Shown here piece by piece: positions 13,347 through 19,897 of a DNA stretch of 22,343 nucleotides; position 1 is the first letter of the stretch, and the number at the start of each line of letters is the position of its first letter. The stretch covers positions 1-22,343 of the IMG/VR virus record IMGVR_UViG_3300036719_001457, one strand, 5' to 3'. The stretch is from a virus. Below the pieces are notes generated by a model that saw only the letters and a list, made by a program, of their open reading frames with translations, ran no database searches and had not been told where the DNA came from. The translations under genes and the position numbers were made by a program.

Positions 13347-14951
13347 ATGGACTCTGCTATCAAATCAAAACTTCAAACCCTGTTGCGCCTTGGTCTAGTG
13401 TCACAAAACAATGTGCGTCGTGCTATGACCATGTTCCAAGACCCAGAGAAGTACAGCAAGAGTCCTGCTTACCGCACTCTCATGCAGGAACTAATGGTGG
13501 ATGTGGTGGACAAGATTGTGAACAACCGTGCCATGTACACCGCACTACGCTCCAGCCTGACCAAAGACAAGGGCGTAAAGGAAGCAGACGAAACCATTGC
13601 TGCCACCACACAAAAGATTGGTGAAAGCGTTGAAACAGATCGTACCACAACCCTGCTGCGTAGTGGACTGGTTGACAAGACCCAAATCACCGCTGCTCGC
13701 AAAGCACTAAAGTCCAAGAGCAATCTCAAGCAAATGAGCATGGGCAAGGTGTACCGTGAAATGATGATTAATATGCTAGACAGCCTTGTAAAGAAGATTA
13801 CAGGTAGCCCTGCCCTGTTCAACGCTTTCAAGTTCACTATGGGCAAGGAAGGCAAGATTGAAGAGGCGTTTGACGGTGGAGACACAGACATTATTGCGCT
13901 GTTTGATCTGCACGAAGACGCACAAGAAATCCTTGAAGCCAACAAGCCCACCAATCCGTCTCTGTGGTCAAAAGCCAAGAGCATGGCAAGAAGCAAGTTT
14001 GATGTGTACCCGTCTGCGTATGCCAACGGATGGGCAGTCAAGTGGTACAACTCCAAGGGTGGCGGTTGGAAGAGCGTGAGCGAAGGCAAGACTTTCTTCC
14101 AGTTTGCAAATGATCTTGAAGAAGCCCTGACTCCTGCTCGTAAGGCAGTGATTGATCGTGAACGCAAGAAGGCTTCCGAAACCATGAATCGTGCTAGCAC
14201 TCCTACACCTGAACGCAACAAGGCATACGCTCGTGGCTCACGAGTCAACTACCTTGAACTCAAGGGACTAGCAAACAAGTCTGACAAACAAGGCAGTGAT
14301 TATCAGATCAACAAGCGTGAACACGCCAAGTGGCGTAAGACTGAAAAGAGCATGAAAGAAGAAACCCAAAGACTTGATGAGGTATCTCCACCAGACATGG
14401 AGCACATGACTGGTTCCAAGAACGCCAAGGCTTCGTTCACCAAGCAGTACGGCAAGCGTGGCAAGAGCGTGATGTACGCCACTGCATGGAAACTCCACAA
14501 CAAGAACAAGAAGAAGCGCGAAGTCAAGGAAGAGATTGAACAGATTGACGAGTTGAGCAAGGCGACCAAGGACTCGTATGTTGCCAAGCGTGGCTCACAA
14601 CTCTCGTCCATGATGTACGGTTCTGGAAAGCACTACGCTTCGCTCACAGGCAGACAGCAAAAGAATGCCGTGAAGGGCATCAAGCGAGCCACAGGTGTCA
14701 AGGAAGAAGCCGAGCAGATTGACGAGTTGAGCAAAAAGACCCTTGCCTCGTATGTGCAAAAGGCACACGATTCCCAATCAGAAAAAGAGTTTCTGAAGGG
14801 ACACAGCATGGGCAAAAAGTATCAGGCAGCAAGAGAAGCAGAGAAAAGAGGCGTGTCTACCCCACCAAGCAAAAAGACACCACTAGACAAAAAGTACAAA
14901 AATCGTGAGATGGGAATCGGTCGCGCACTAAAGCGTCTCCAAAAGGACTGA
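13347..14951 (+). CDS. Large modular Lys-rich protein, possible prohead-protease-processed polyprotein
   Basis: A 534-residue protein; ATG 13347 follows acaaggaa. Residues 10-76 and 102-170 are two diverged copies of one helical domain (TLLRLGLVSQNNVRRAM and TLLRSGLVDKTQITAAR), each followed by an IxE site (IGE 91-93, IEE 171-173). A module with DVYPSAYANGWAVKWY follows, then NDLEEALTPAR. LDE (about 343-345), IDE (400-402) and IDE (458-460) come before basic modules at 57-58 residue spacing: one with MEHMTGSKNAKASFTKQYG and YATAWK, one with SKATKDSYVAKRGSQ, one with SKKTLASYVQKAHDSQ. Each IDE is embedded in KEE-x-EQIDELSK. The tail is NREMGIGRALKRLQ. Modules like these recur in aquatic phage proteins. 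Function unknown; see findings. Confidence 0.85.
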   Translation: MDSAIKSKLQTLLRLGLVSQNNVRRAMTMFQDPEKYSKSPAYRTLMQELMVDVVDKIVNNRAMYTALRSSLTKDKGVKEADETIAATTQKIGESVETDRTTTLLRSGLVDKTQITAARKALKSKSNLKQMSMGKVYREMMINMLDSLVKKITGSPALFNAFKFTMGKEGKIEEAFDGGDTDIIALFDLHEDAQEILEANKPTNPSLWSKAKSMARSKFDVYPSAYANGWAVKWYNSKGGGWKSVSEGKTFFQFANDLEEALTPARKAVIDRERKKASETMNRASTPTPERNKAYARGSRVNYLELKGLANKSDKQGSDYQINKREHAKWRKTEKSMKEETQRLDEVSPPDMEHMTGSKNAKASFTKQYGKRGKSVMYATAWKLHNKNKKKREVKEEIEQIDELSKATKDSYVAKRGSQLSSMMYGSGKHYASLTGRQQKNAVKGIKRATGVKEEAEQIDELSKKTLASYVQKAHDSQSEKEFLKGHSMGKKYQAAREAEKRGVSTPPSKKTPLDKKYKNREMGIGRALKRLQKD

Positions 14952-14957
14952 ACCCAA

Positions 14958-16622
14958 ATGATTAAGAAGCAAGGCAACAAGTTTGTAGTAACGAACAAGG
15001 CAGGCACTAAAGTATTGGGAACACATCCGTCCAAGGAAAAGGCACAGAAGCAACTCGCAGCAATTGAAATATCAAAGGCAAAACACATGCACGAAAACAA
15101 ATCATTCAAGTCGTTCCGTAGCACTCTTAACGAGAGCGAGTACAGCGAAGTTCTAACAGGTTACGGCAACCGCTCTGCTCACAAGGACGATGCAGGTTTG
15201 CACCACCTACAGTCTGCGGGTGCTCTTGCTGGTATTAATGCCATGCTTGCCACCATCAGCAAGGGCACTTACCTTGATCCCAACGAAGCGTTCCTCAAGA
15301 TGAAGGTGCGTCTCAATGTGGTGCAACTAGACTTCCCGTGGAAGCCCCGTTCATGGGACGGTGGCGTGGGTTCGTTTGATATTCCTGTGGTGCAGTTTGG
15401 TCGCGTTGACGGCTACGACGCACAGACAGGACAGATTCGCTTTGACGGCAAGGCTAACCCCACAGGCGGCTACACCGAACTAAATCTGCATGTTGAGGTT
15501 GGACTAAACGCGGATTCGCTGTACACCGTGAGTGCCAAACTAACTCCTGCCGTGCCTGTAGCGGAAGAGGTTGAAGTTGCAGAAGACTACCAGACTCCTG
15601 CTCGTGAACGGGAAATGGATCGCAAAATAGCCAAACACGATGATGCTGCTGATAGTGCGTACAGAACTAGAATGACCAAATACGGCAAAGTTGCTGATCG
15701 TGCCTCTAAATCAGAAGACAAGCACGACAAGGCAATTGCTCGTCTTCTCAAGCGTTCCCAAAAAGAACAAGAGTCGTCCCGTACTTACGGTCGTAGCGGC
15801 AAACTTGTAAAGCGTGGTAGCCGTGCAGAGGTAAAGGAAGAGATGGAGCAGATTGACGAAGCAGGCGCAGCCAAACTGGCTCGTATGGGATACGCATACG
15901 ACCGCGCACGAGTCGGTGCTCGTGGTGTTCTGAATCCCGAGCGCAAAAAGCAAATGGGTGATGCGTACTACAAGCAGCGTGAAAAGGTAGAAGCCAACAA
16001 AGCCAAGCGAGTTGCAGCAGGCAAATTTGACAAGGGGCGTGAACTAGAAGCCCTCCACAAGAAGTACGAAATTCGTCGTGCTAAAAATACCGTAAAGGAA
16101 GCACTCATTGGCGGTCAGAAGAAACTAGACCTGAACAAGAACAAGCGTCTTGACTCACAAGACTTTGCCATGCTTCGTGCCAAGAAAAAGTCGGTAAAAG
16201 AAGAAGCCCTTGTCGGCGGTCAGAAGAAACTAGACCTGAACAAGAACAAGCGTCTTGACTCACAAGACTTTGCCATGCTTCGTGCCAAGAAGAAGGCTAT
16301 GAGCGAAGCCAAGAAGCCCATGATTAAGATTGGTCTAAACCCCAACAAGAAAATTGGTTACGAGGTTGCTTCAATCGGAGCAGGTGGCAAGAAGACTGTA
16401 GAGAAGTCTGTTGACTACACCATGCCCCATGTGAGGCGCGACACCACCAAGAAGGGTGTAAACGAAGCGAAAATGAAAACATGGAGTCCCCGCTTGGACA
16501 GACTAATGGCAAATCGTGACGCGATTCGCAGCAGACCCAAGAAGAGCATCCTGACCCAAAAAGTACAGGACGGCAAGAAGATTGGTGCTGCTCGCCCAAT
16601 AGCCAAGTACGAGGGCAAGTGA
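14958..16622 (+). CDS. Large modular protein with LNE leader, QTPARE/YG-x-x-GK and EF-hand-like repeats
   Basis: A 554-residue protein; ATG 14958 lies 6 bases after the previous stop with a weak, distant aagga. The first 40 residues (KFVVTNKAGTKVLGTHPSKE) form a small module. ATG 15087 (Met44) begins HENKSFKSFRSTLNESEYSE, a typical capsid-targeting-like leader with LNE, and could be a second start. A beta-rich domain follows at about 55-200 (VRLNVVQLDFPWKPRSWDGG). The shared motif pair AEDYQTPAREREM (about 208-220) and TYGRSGKLV (about 274-283) precedes KEEMEQIDE (293-301). Two exact 34-35-residue repeats at 385-453 carry DLNKNKRLDSQD, an EF-hand/dockerin-like calcium loop. The tail is basic. 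Probably a packaged or virion protein. Confidence 0.85.
   Translation: MIKKQGNKFVVTNKAGTKVLGTHPSKEKAQKQLAAIEISKAKHMHENKSFKSFRSTLNESEYSEVLTGYGNRSAHKDDAGLHHLQSAGALAGINAMLATISKGTYLDPNEAFLKMKVRLNVVQLDFPWKPRSWDGGVGSFDIPVVQFGRVDGYDAQTGQIRFDGKANPTGGYTELNLHVEVGLNADSLYTVSAKLTPAVPVAEEVEVAEDYQTPAREREMDRKIAKHDDAADSAYRTRMTKYGKVADRASKSEDKHDKAIARLLKRSQKEQESSRTYGRSGKLVKRGSRAEVKEEMEQIDEAGAAKLARMGYAYDRARVGARGVLNPERKKQMGDAYYKQREKVEANKAKRVAAGKFDKGRELEALHKKYEIRRAKNTVKEALIGGQKKLDLNKNKRLDSQDFAMLRAKKKSVKEEALVGGQKKLDLNKNKRLDSQDFAMLRAKKKAMSEAKKPMIKIGLNPNKKIGYEVASIGAGGKKTVEKSVDYTMPHVRRDTTKKGVNEAKMKTWSPRLDRLMANRDAIRSRPKKSILTQKVQDGKKIGAARPIAKYEGK
16110..16291 (+). repeat. Two 77-base identical direct repeats (EF-hand-like)
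   Basis: Bases 16110-16186 and 16215-16291 are identical by eye, with a 105-base period, and encode QKKLDLNKNKRLDSQDF and ending AMLRAKK. In the 12-residue loop D-x-N-x-N-x-x-L-D-x-x-D the positions 1, 3, 5, 9 and 12 are oxygen ligands as in EF-hand and dockerin calcium loops. Two such repeats is the dockerin layout. Identity at synonymous sites implies recent duplication or gene conversion. Confidence 0.85.
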
Positions 16623-16801
16623 AAGGTTTTTGGGAATACATCCGTCTGCGTCCAAACAAACCACTAGTGTTTGAGGACATCTTTATAGATCAGGGAGTTG
16701 AACTCCAATCACCTGTGCCCGGTTCAAATGTTTCCGATGTGGACTTGACACCCAAAGAAAAGCAGAACAAGTTCAAGAAAAAGCAAGCCCTGAAGAAATA
16801 A
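16619..16801 (+). CDS. Small Lys-rich-tail protein (60 residues)
   Basis: GTG start at 16619 overlaps the previous TGA by four bases and sits four bases after a gaggg site. The N-terminus KGFWEYIRLRPNKPLVFEDI is aromatic and basic, the tail KEKQNKFKKKQALKK is very basic. No domain recognised. The overlap and the ribosome site support translation. A small packaged or DNA-associated protein is possible. Confidence 0.65.
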   Translation: MKGFWEYIRLRPNKPLVFEDIFIDQGVELQSPVPGSNVSDVDLTPKEKQNKFKKKQALKK

Positions 16802-16819
16802 ACGGTAAACCTATTCGTC

Positions 16820-17203
16820 ATGGATTTCAAGACTCTGAACCGAGACAATTTCATGCTTTACGCTATGGGGCAATACACCAACCCCCAGTGTAATGGCATG
16901 ACTGAATTCACAGAAGACCTGAATCGTATAAAATATGTAAAGCGTCTTCTTAAAAAATACAACCGCAGCGGCAAGATTCGCCCCATCCTGCTCCTGAATC
17001 ACTTGACTATTTTAGGAAATGTGTTTGGGCCTCGTGGTGCAGCACGAATGCTATTATTTAAATTGGAACCCAATCTGTACCCACCCCTGAAAACCGCACT
17101 TCTATATTTAAACTACATAGGAGAGGGCATGGTGCTTGAAAGCATACGCTTGGATACCATTCCCGTGGACGGACGGCTTGCAGAGGCTCTACGGAGCCTA
17201 TAG
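16820..17203 (+). CDS. Conserved T4-like aquatic phage protein of unknown function
   Basis: A 127-residue, largely helical protein; ATG 16820 with only a weak upstream site. Its pattern, from NFMLYAMGQYTNPQCNGMTEF through EDLNRIKYVKRLLKKY, ILLLNHLTILGNVFGPRGA, ARMLLFKLEPNLYPPLKT and LLYLNYIGEG, matches a short family I recall from cyanophage- and pelagiphage-like T4 relatives, where it is unassigned. It has no membrane segment of sufficient length. The next gene follows after 8 bases. Confidence 0.8.
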   Translation: MDFKTLNRDNFMLYAMGQYTNPQCNGMTEFTEDLNRIKYVKRLLKKYNRSGKIRPILLLNHLTILGNVFGPRGAARMLLFKLEPNLYPPLKTALLYLNYIGEGMVLESIRLDTIPVDGRLAEALRSL

Positions 17204-17211
17204 GAGCGATT

Positions 17212-17427
17212 ATGAAGCGACTCAAACGGTTTGCACAGTTCATGGAACAGGACGGTGGCTTGCCCACCTCCGCTCCCACAAATATAACAGGGGCAGATCG
17301 TATTGCAGGCACAGGCAGCGATATTCCTCCCGTATCTCCCAAGAAGCGGTTTAATATTTTAAAGAGGAAGACCGCTAAACTCATAAATAATAAGGTGATT
17401 GAAAACACTGATTTAGAAAGGAAGTGA
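17212..17427 (+). CDS. Small protein with MKRLKRFAQFME leader
   Basis: A 71-residue protein; ATG 17212 after a good taggag site. The N-terminus MKRLKRFAQFMEQDGG resembles the capsid-targeting-like leaders, but the protease-like site is FME rather than (L/I)xE. PTNITGADRIAGTGSDIPPV (22-41) is a Gly/Pro-rich stretch, followed by a basic helix (KKRFNILKRKTAKLINNK). Function unknown. Confidence 0.65.
   Translation: MKRLKRFAQFMEQDGGLPTSAPTNITGADRIAGTGSDIPPVSPKKRFNILKRKTAKLINNKVIENTDLERK
17382..17389 (+). promoter_or_regulatory. Weak late-promoter-like CATAAATA
   Basis: CATAAATA lies 48 bases before ATG 17430, inside the end of the small gene. It differs from the T4 late consensus at the first base. 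Inside coding sequence and at long spacing, so uncertain. Confidence 0.3.
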
Positions 17428-17429
17428 AT

Positions 17430-17867
17430 ATGTTTACACCTGAACTACTTTCGTTGGTTGGCGGCGGCGCAGCAGGATTCCTGTTTCGCTACATGGCACA
17501 AAAGTCGCAAGACCAAAAAGAACTGTTCCAACAGATGATGGCTGCAAACGCGCAGACCACCAGTAACCAAGATAAAGCCGCAGAGCGTGTTCCCTACGAT
17601 GTGGGGCGTGGCGTTCGTCAAGTAATCGTGCTGTCCATACTGTTCGGCACTTTCTTGGCTCCGTTCATCCTGCCGTTCTTTGGTCTGCCCACTTTTGTGG
17701 AAGTAGACGCAACCACTCCTGAAGGGCTGTTTGGGCTGATTCCACAAAGCACCAAGAAGTTTTTCGTGGAAATCAACGGCTACCTGTTCACCTCTGAAAA
17801 CCGTCAAATCTTGTTAAGCATCGTAGGATTCTATTTTGGTTCTGCTGCTGCGTCCAACAAGTCATAA
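17430..17867 (+). CDS. Holin-like membrane protein (three-helix pattern)
   Basis: A 145-residue protein. ATG 17430 is preferred because aggaag lies five bases upstream; an in-frame GTG at 17424 is possible. Likely membrane helices are LLSLVGGGAAGFLFRYMA (6-23), VIVLSILFGTFLAPFILPFF (65-84) and ILLSIVGFYFGSAAAS (127-142), with a polar Gln-rich segment (25-55) between the first two. The C-terminal GFYFGSAAAS is a pattern I associate with holin-like proteins of aquatic phages and gene-transfer agents. The following lipoprotein gene supports a lysis role. It could also be another small membrane protein. Confidence 0.75.
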   Translation: MFTPELLSLVGGGAAGFLFRYMAQKSQDQKELFQQMMAANAQTTSNQDKAAERVPYDVGRGVRQVIVLSILFGTFLAPFILPFFGLPTFVEVDATTPEGLFGLIPQSTKKFFVEINGYLFTSENRQILLSIVGFYFGSAAASNKS

Positions 17868-17877
17868 GGAGTACACC

Positions 17878-18165
17878 ATGAAAGCCGTATACACAATTCT
17901 GCTTGGACTACTGCTGACTGCCTGCAACACCGTTCCACAAATCGTTCCTGATTCCAGTGGCGACAGCGTGATTATGAAGCGATTGGATCACGAAATTCAG
18001 CGTGGTGACAGCGGAAACTCTTGGGGATGGGTGCTATGGTATTTGCCCATCGTGCTGATTGCGTTTGCTTGGGCGTGGAAGGAATGGGTTCGCCCGTCCA
18101 TCAATGCTCTTGAAAACGAAGACATTGACACCATCAAGAAGTACGACAACACACCCAAGCCTTAA
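17878..18165 (+). CDS. Small lipoprotein with transmembrane segment, spanin-like
   Basis: A 95-residue protein; ATG 17878 after aaggag. Residues 1-16 are a lipoprotein signal (ILLGLLLTAC, Cys16 in a perfect L-T-A-C lipobox; Asn at +2 suggests outer-membrane sorting). A second hydrophobic Trp-rich segment, WGWVLWYLPIVLIAFAWAW at 49-67, is followed by a charged 28-residue tail. Lipidated N-terminus plus a later membrane helix is the layout of a unimolecular spanin (as in phage T1 gp11), but the 33-residue link is short to cross the periplasm. Location right after a holin-like gene supports a lysis function. Its stop overlaps the stop of the leftward resolvase gene. Confidence 0.75.
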   Translation: MKAVYTILLGLLLTACNTVPQIVPDSSGDSVIMKRLDHEIQRGDSGNSWGWVLWYLPIVLIAFAWAWKEWVRPSINALENEDIDTIKKYDNTPKP

Positions 18166-18740
18166 TCCCCATCGGGATTCGCAGCGCGGATGTTTTCGTA
18201 CATCTTCTTGCAGATATAGTACGAGTCCACAATATCTGAAACGGGGCTACCAATCTCTTTACGATTGGGTGCTAGTACTGCTTTCAGGTGCATTCCTGTT
18301 TCCCACACAAACGCATCGTACATTTGGGTCTTGTCTGCGTTGCCCTTGCCTGATGCAAATTTCTTAACTTCGGTGGGTGGAATAATCGTGACAGGAACCC
18401 CTAGATGGTACAGTTTGTATTTCAGGATGCCTGTGTTTTCTGCAATATGAAATACTCGCCCACTTGCAGAATACGCATACCCCTCAAGTGCCACATGGGA
18501 GCAACCCATCACAATGTCAATAGCCCAATCTGCAATGCTCTCGTAGCGTTCCTGATCGGAGTTCCAATCGGACAGCCGCTCGCCGTAAATATTCAGGGTA
18601 CGAATTTCTGATTGTTTTTTGTTTTCGGTCAGGAAATAGAATGAACACTTGGTGTGATCCCACGGCAGCGAATCGTCTGGGTTGTTGTACAAACAGACGG
18701 CGGGACCACAAAGAGAATAATCAATTCCTGCTATAACCAT
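18162..18740 (-). CDS. RuvC-like Holliday junction resolvase
   Basis: A 192-residue protein read leftward. Start ATG 18740 gives MVIAGIDYSL, where Asp7 is the first catalytic acid of the RNase H-like fold. Further candidate residues are Glu86 (VALEGYAYS), the basic KKFASGKGNADK loop (126-137) and Asp169/Asp172 (SDIVDSYYI). This order (D, E, K-loop, DxxD) and length match RuvC-type phage resolvases that cut branched DNA before packaging. The stop TAA overlaps the opposite strand's stop (TTAA). A CTAAATA box lies only 5 bases before the start. Codon use matches neighbours. Confidence 0.85.
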   Translation of the reverse strand: MVIAGIDYSLCGPAVCLYNNPDDSLPWDHTKCSFYFLTENKKQSEIRTLNIYGERLSDWNSDQERYESIADWAIDIVMGCSHVALEGYAYSASGRVFHIAENTGILKYKLYHLGVPVTIIPPTEVKKFASGKGNADKTQMYDAFVWETGMHLKAVLAPNRKEIGSPVSDIVDSYYICKKMYENIRAANPDGD

Positions 18741-18745
18741 AACAG

Positions 18746-18752
18746 TATTTAG
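18746..18752 (-). promoter_or_regulatory. CTAAATA box 5 bases before resolvase start
   Basis: On the minus strand CTAAATA is followed by ctgtt and then ATG (18740). If the box works like the T4 late promoter, transcription would start at or near the ATG, giving a leaderless or nearly leaderless mRNA. It is divergent from the plus-strand box at 18762. Confidence 0.5.
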
Positions 18753-18761
18753 GGAACCTGA

Positions 18762-18768
18762 CTAAATA
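18762..18768 (+). promoter_or_regulatory. Putative late promoter box CTAAATA
   Basis: CTAAATA lies 27 bases before ATG 18789, followed by cggtaaaggagg, a strong ribosome site. It is back-to-back with the minus-strand box at 18746-18752. Confidence 0.65.
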
Positions 18769-18788
18769 CGGTAAAGGAGGATTCAATA

Positions 18789-19004
18789 ATGATTCCAGAA
18801 AACAATGCAGAAAATTACAATGAAACTGTGCTGATCCCTCTGTTGGAAAAGAAGGTACACGCTCTGACTAGCAGCGTGATTCTAGCCGAAGCCAAACTAG
18901 AGATTGCCAACAAGGAAAAGGCTGAACTACAGAAGCAGTTGGACGCAGCACAGGCAGCAGCACAGTCTGTGCCTGTGACTGATGTGCTAGACGAAGGGGA
19001 CTAA
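18789..19004 (+). CDS. Small coiled-coil protein
   Basis: A 71-residue acidic protein; ATG 18789 after a near-perfect aaaggagg. Residues 12-58 form a likely coiled coil (VLIPLLEKKVHALTSSVILA, then KLEIANKEKAELQKQLDAAQ), followed by an Ala/Gln-rich stretch and an acidic tail (VTDVLDEGD). Only rightward gene in this leftward region and with its own promoter box. Its stop precedes the end of the protease gene by 12 bases. Function unknown; a small scaffold or adaptor is possible. Confidence 0.8.
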   Translation: MIPENNAENYNETVLIPLLEKKVHALTSSVILAEAKLEIANKEKAELQKQLDAAQAAAQSVPVTDVLDEGD

Positions 19005-19016
19005 ACCCCATCGCAT

Positions 19017-19781
19017 CTATAACGGGTTTCCTGATAACTCTAGAACTACTGCTCGCACCCACTCCGCTACAAGGTCTACCCGAGTAGCGGAGTTTTCATA
19101 TATGGTAGAGTCTTTGGTGGCTAGTGAGGAAATGATTCCAACCAGCACGCCCCTGCTGTTCAGGACTGCGCCGCCTGAATCGCCAAAATACAGGGTTCCG
19201 TTGATTGGCAGCATTTTGAATACTGTGGGTTCTTCAATCAGGGTTCCGTAGTACCAAAACACATCAGGATTGCTACGGCGTTTGTAGCCTCCACCAAAAC
19301 CAATCAGAGTAAGCGACTCGCCTTGAATGTATCGGTTACTTTTGCCCATGATGGGAACAGGAGTAACAGGGCAGTTACGCTCAAGCAGCCCAACTGCTGC
19401 GTCTTGGAACAAGCGATCCCCAATTTTGTATTTGGGGTGCATACGGTAGTCCACAATCTTGTACGATTCGCACCCCACCACGAACAGGTCAGCGTCACCG
19501 TCTTCCATGCAATGCCCTGCGGTAATGAAAACATTGGGTGCAATAAGTACTGCACTACCAATTTCAGAGCCATCGGCTTTGGCAAGCATACCAACTGCCA
19601 ATTCCTCTGTTTGCTCGTCCAGTAGGGAAAAGCCGCCCATGAACCACGGAAGGTGTGTAGCGGGAATCCCTACTGGAGTTTTTTCCTGTGGTGTGTCGTA
19701 TACCGACACCGATGCCTCGTCACATGCCCCGAAGAGTAGTGAGAGGGCCAGCAGAAGAGATGGAACATAGCCTCTCTGCAT
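19017..19781 (-). CDS. Trypsin-like serine protease lipoprotein
   Basis: A 254-residue protein read leftward. ATG 19781 gives a lipoprotein signal (VPSLLLALSLLFGAC, Cys20); an in-frame GTG at 19808 would add nine residues. The lipobox has Phe at -3, less typical than Leu. The chymotrypsin-fold triad is His90 (ITAGHC), Asp127 (QDAAVGLL) and Ser202 (YFGDSGGAVL). Asp21 right after the lipidated Cys is the +2 Asp that in E. coli retains lipoproteins in the inner membrane. The protein would face the periplasm. A phage-made membrane-tethered protease may protect against superinfection, act in lysis or alter host envelope proteins; which is unknown. A CTAGATA box lies 5 bases before the start. Confident about the fold. 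Confidence 0.85.
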   Translation of the reverse strand: MQRGYVPSLLLALSLLFGACDEASVSVYDTPQEKTPVGIPATHLPWFMGGFSLLDEQTEELAVGMLAKADGSEIGSAVLIAPNVFITAGHCMEDGDADLFVVGCESYKIVDYRMHPKYKIGDRLFQDAAVGLLERNCPVTPVPIMGKSNRYIQGESLTLIGFGGGYKRRSNPDVFWYYGTLIEEPTVFKMLPINGTLYFGDSGGAVLNSRGVLVGIISSLATKDSTIYENSATRVDLVAEWVRAVVLELSGNPL

Positions 19782-19786
19782 ACAAA

Positions 19787-19793
19787 TATCTAG
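19787..19793 (-). promoter_or_regulatory. CTAGATA box 5 bases before protease start
   Basis: On the minus strand CTAGATA is followed by tttgt and then ATG (19781), the same spacing as before the resolvase gene. The variant base (G at position 4) is shared with the box at 9871. Confidence 0.4.
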
Positions 19794-19840
19794 CCCACCC
19801 ACCAACACAAAAATGTTGGAATTTCTTGAAGGTTTGTGCT

Positions 19841-19864
19841 AAAAGAAAAACCCCCTTGCGGGGG
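19841..19864 (-). terminator. Rho-independent terminator, identical to that at 2000-2023
   Basis: Read on the minus strand: CCCCC, GCAA loop, GGGGG, then tttttctttt. It lies 33 bases after the stop of the paralogous gene (19898) and is identical over 24 bases to the plus-strand terminator after the 1411 gene. Confidence 0.9.
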
Positions 19865-19897
19865 TTTGGTGTGTGGGATCGGTTTTCAGCCTTCCAT

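Noticed and set aside
13469-14248. A 259-codon leftward open frame
   Set aside because: It is antisense to the duplicated domain of the polyprotein-like gene, and its protein is Ser/Arg-rich with no motif and no promoter or ribosome site.
16110-16291. CRISPR-like repeats
   Set aside because: Only two copies, in frame within a gene, with a coding spacer that continues the repeat unit; they encode calcium-loop motifs.
18164-18179. AATCCC-CATC-GGGATT hairpin as a terminator
   Set aside because: A six-base-pair stem without a T-tract on either strand, lying inside the resolvase coding end. It may be structure only.
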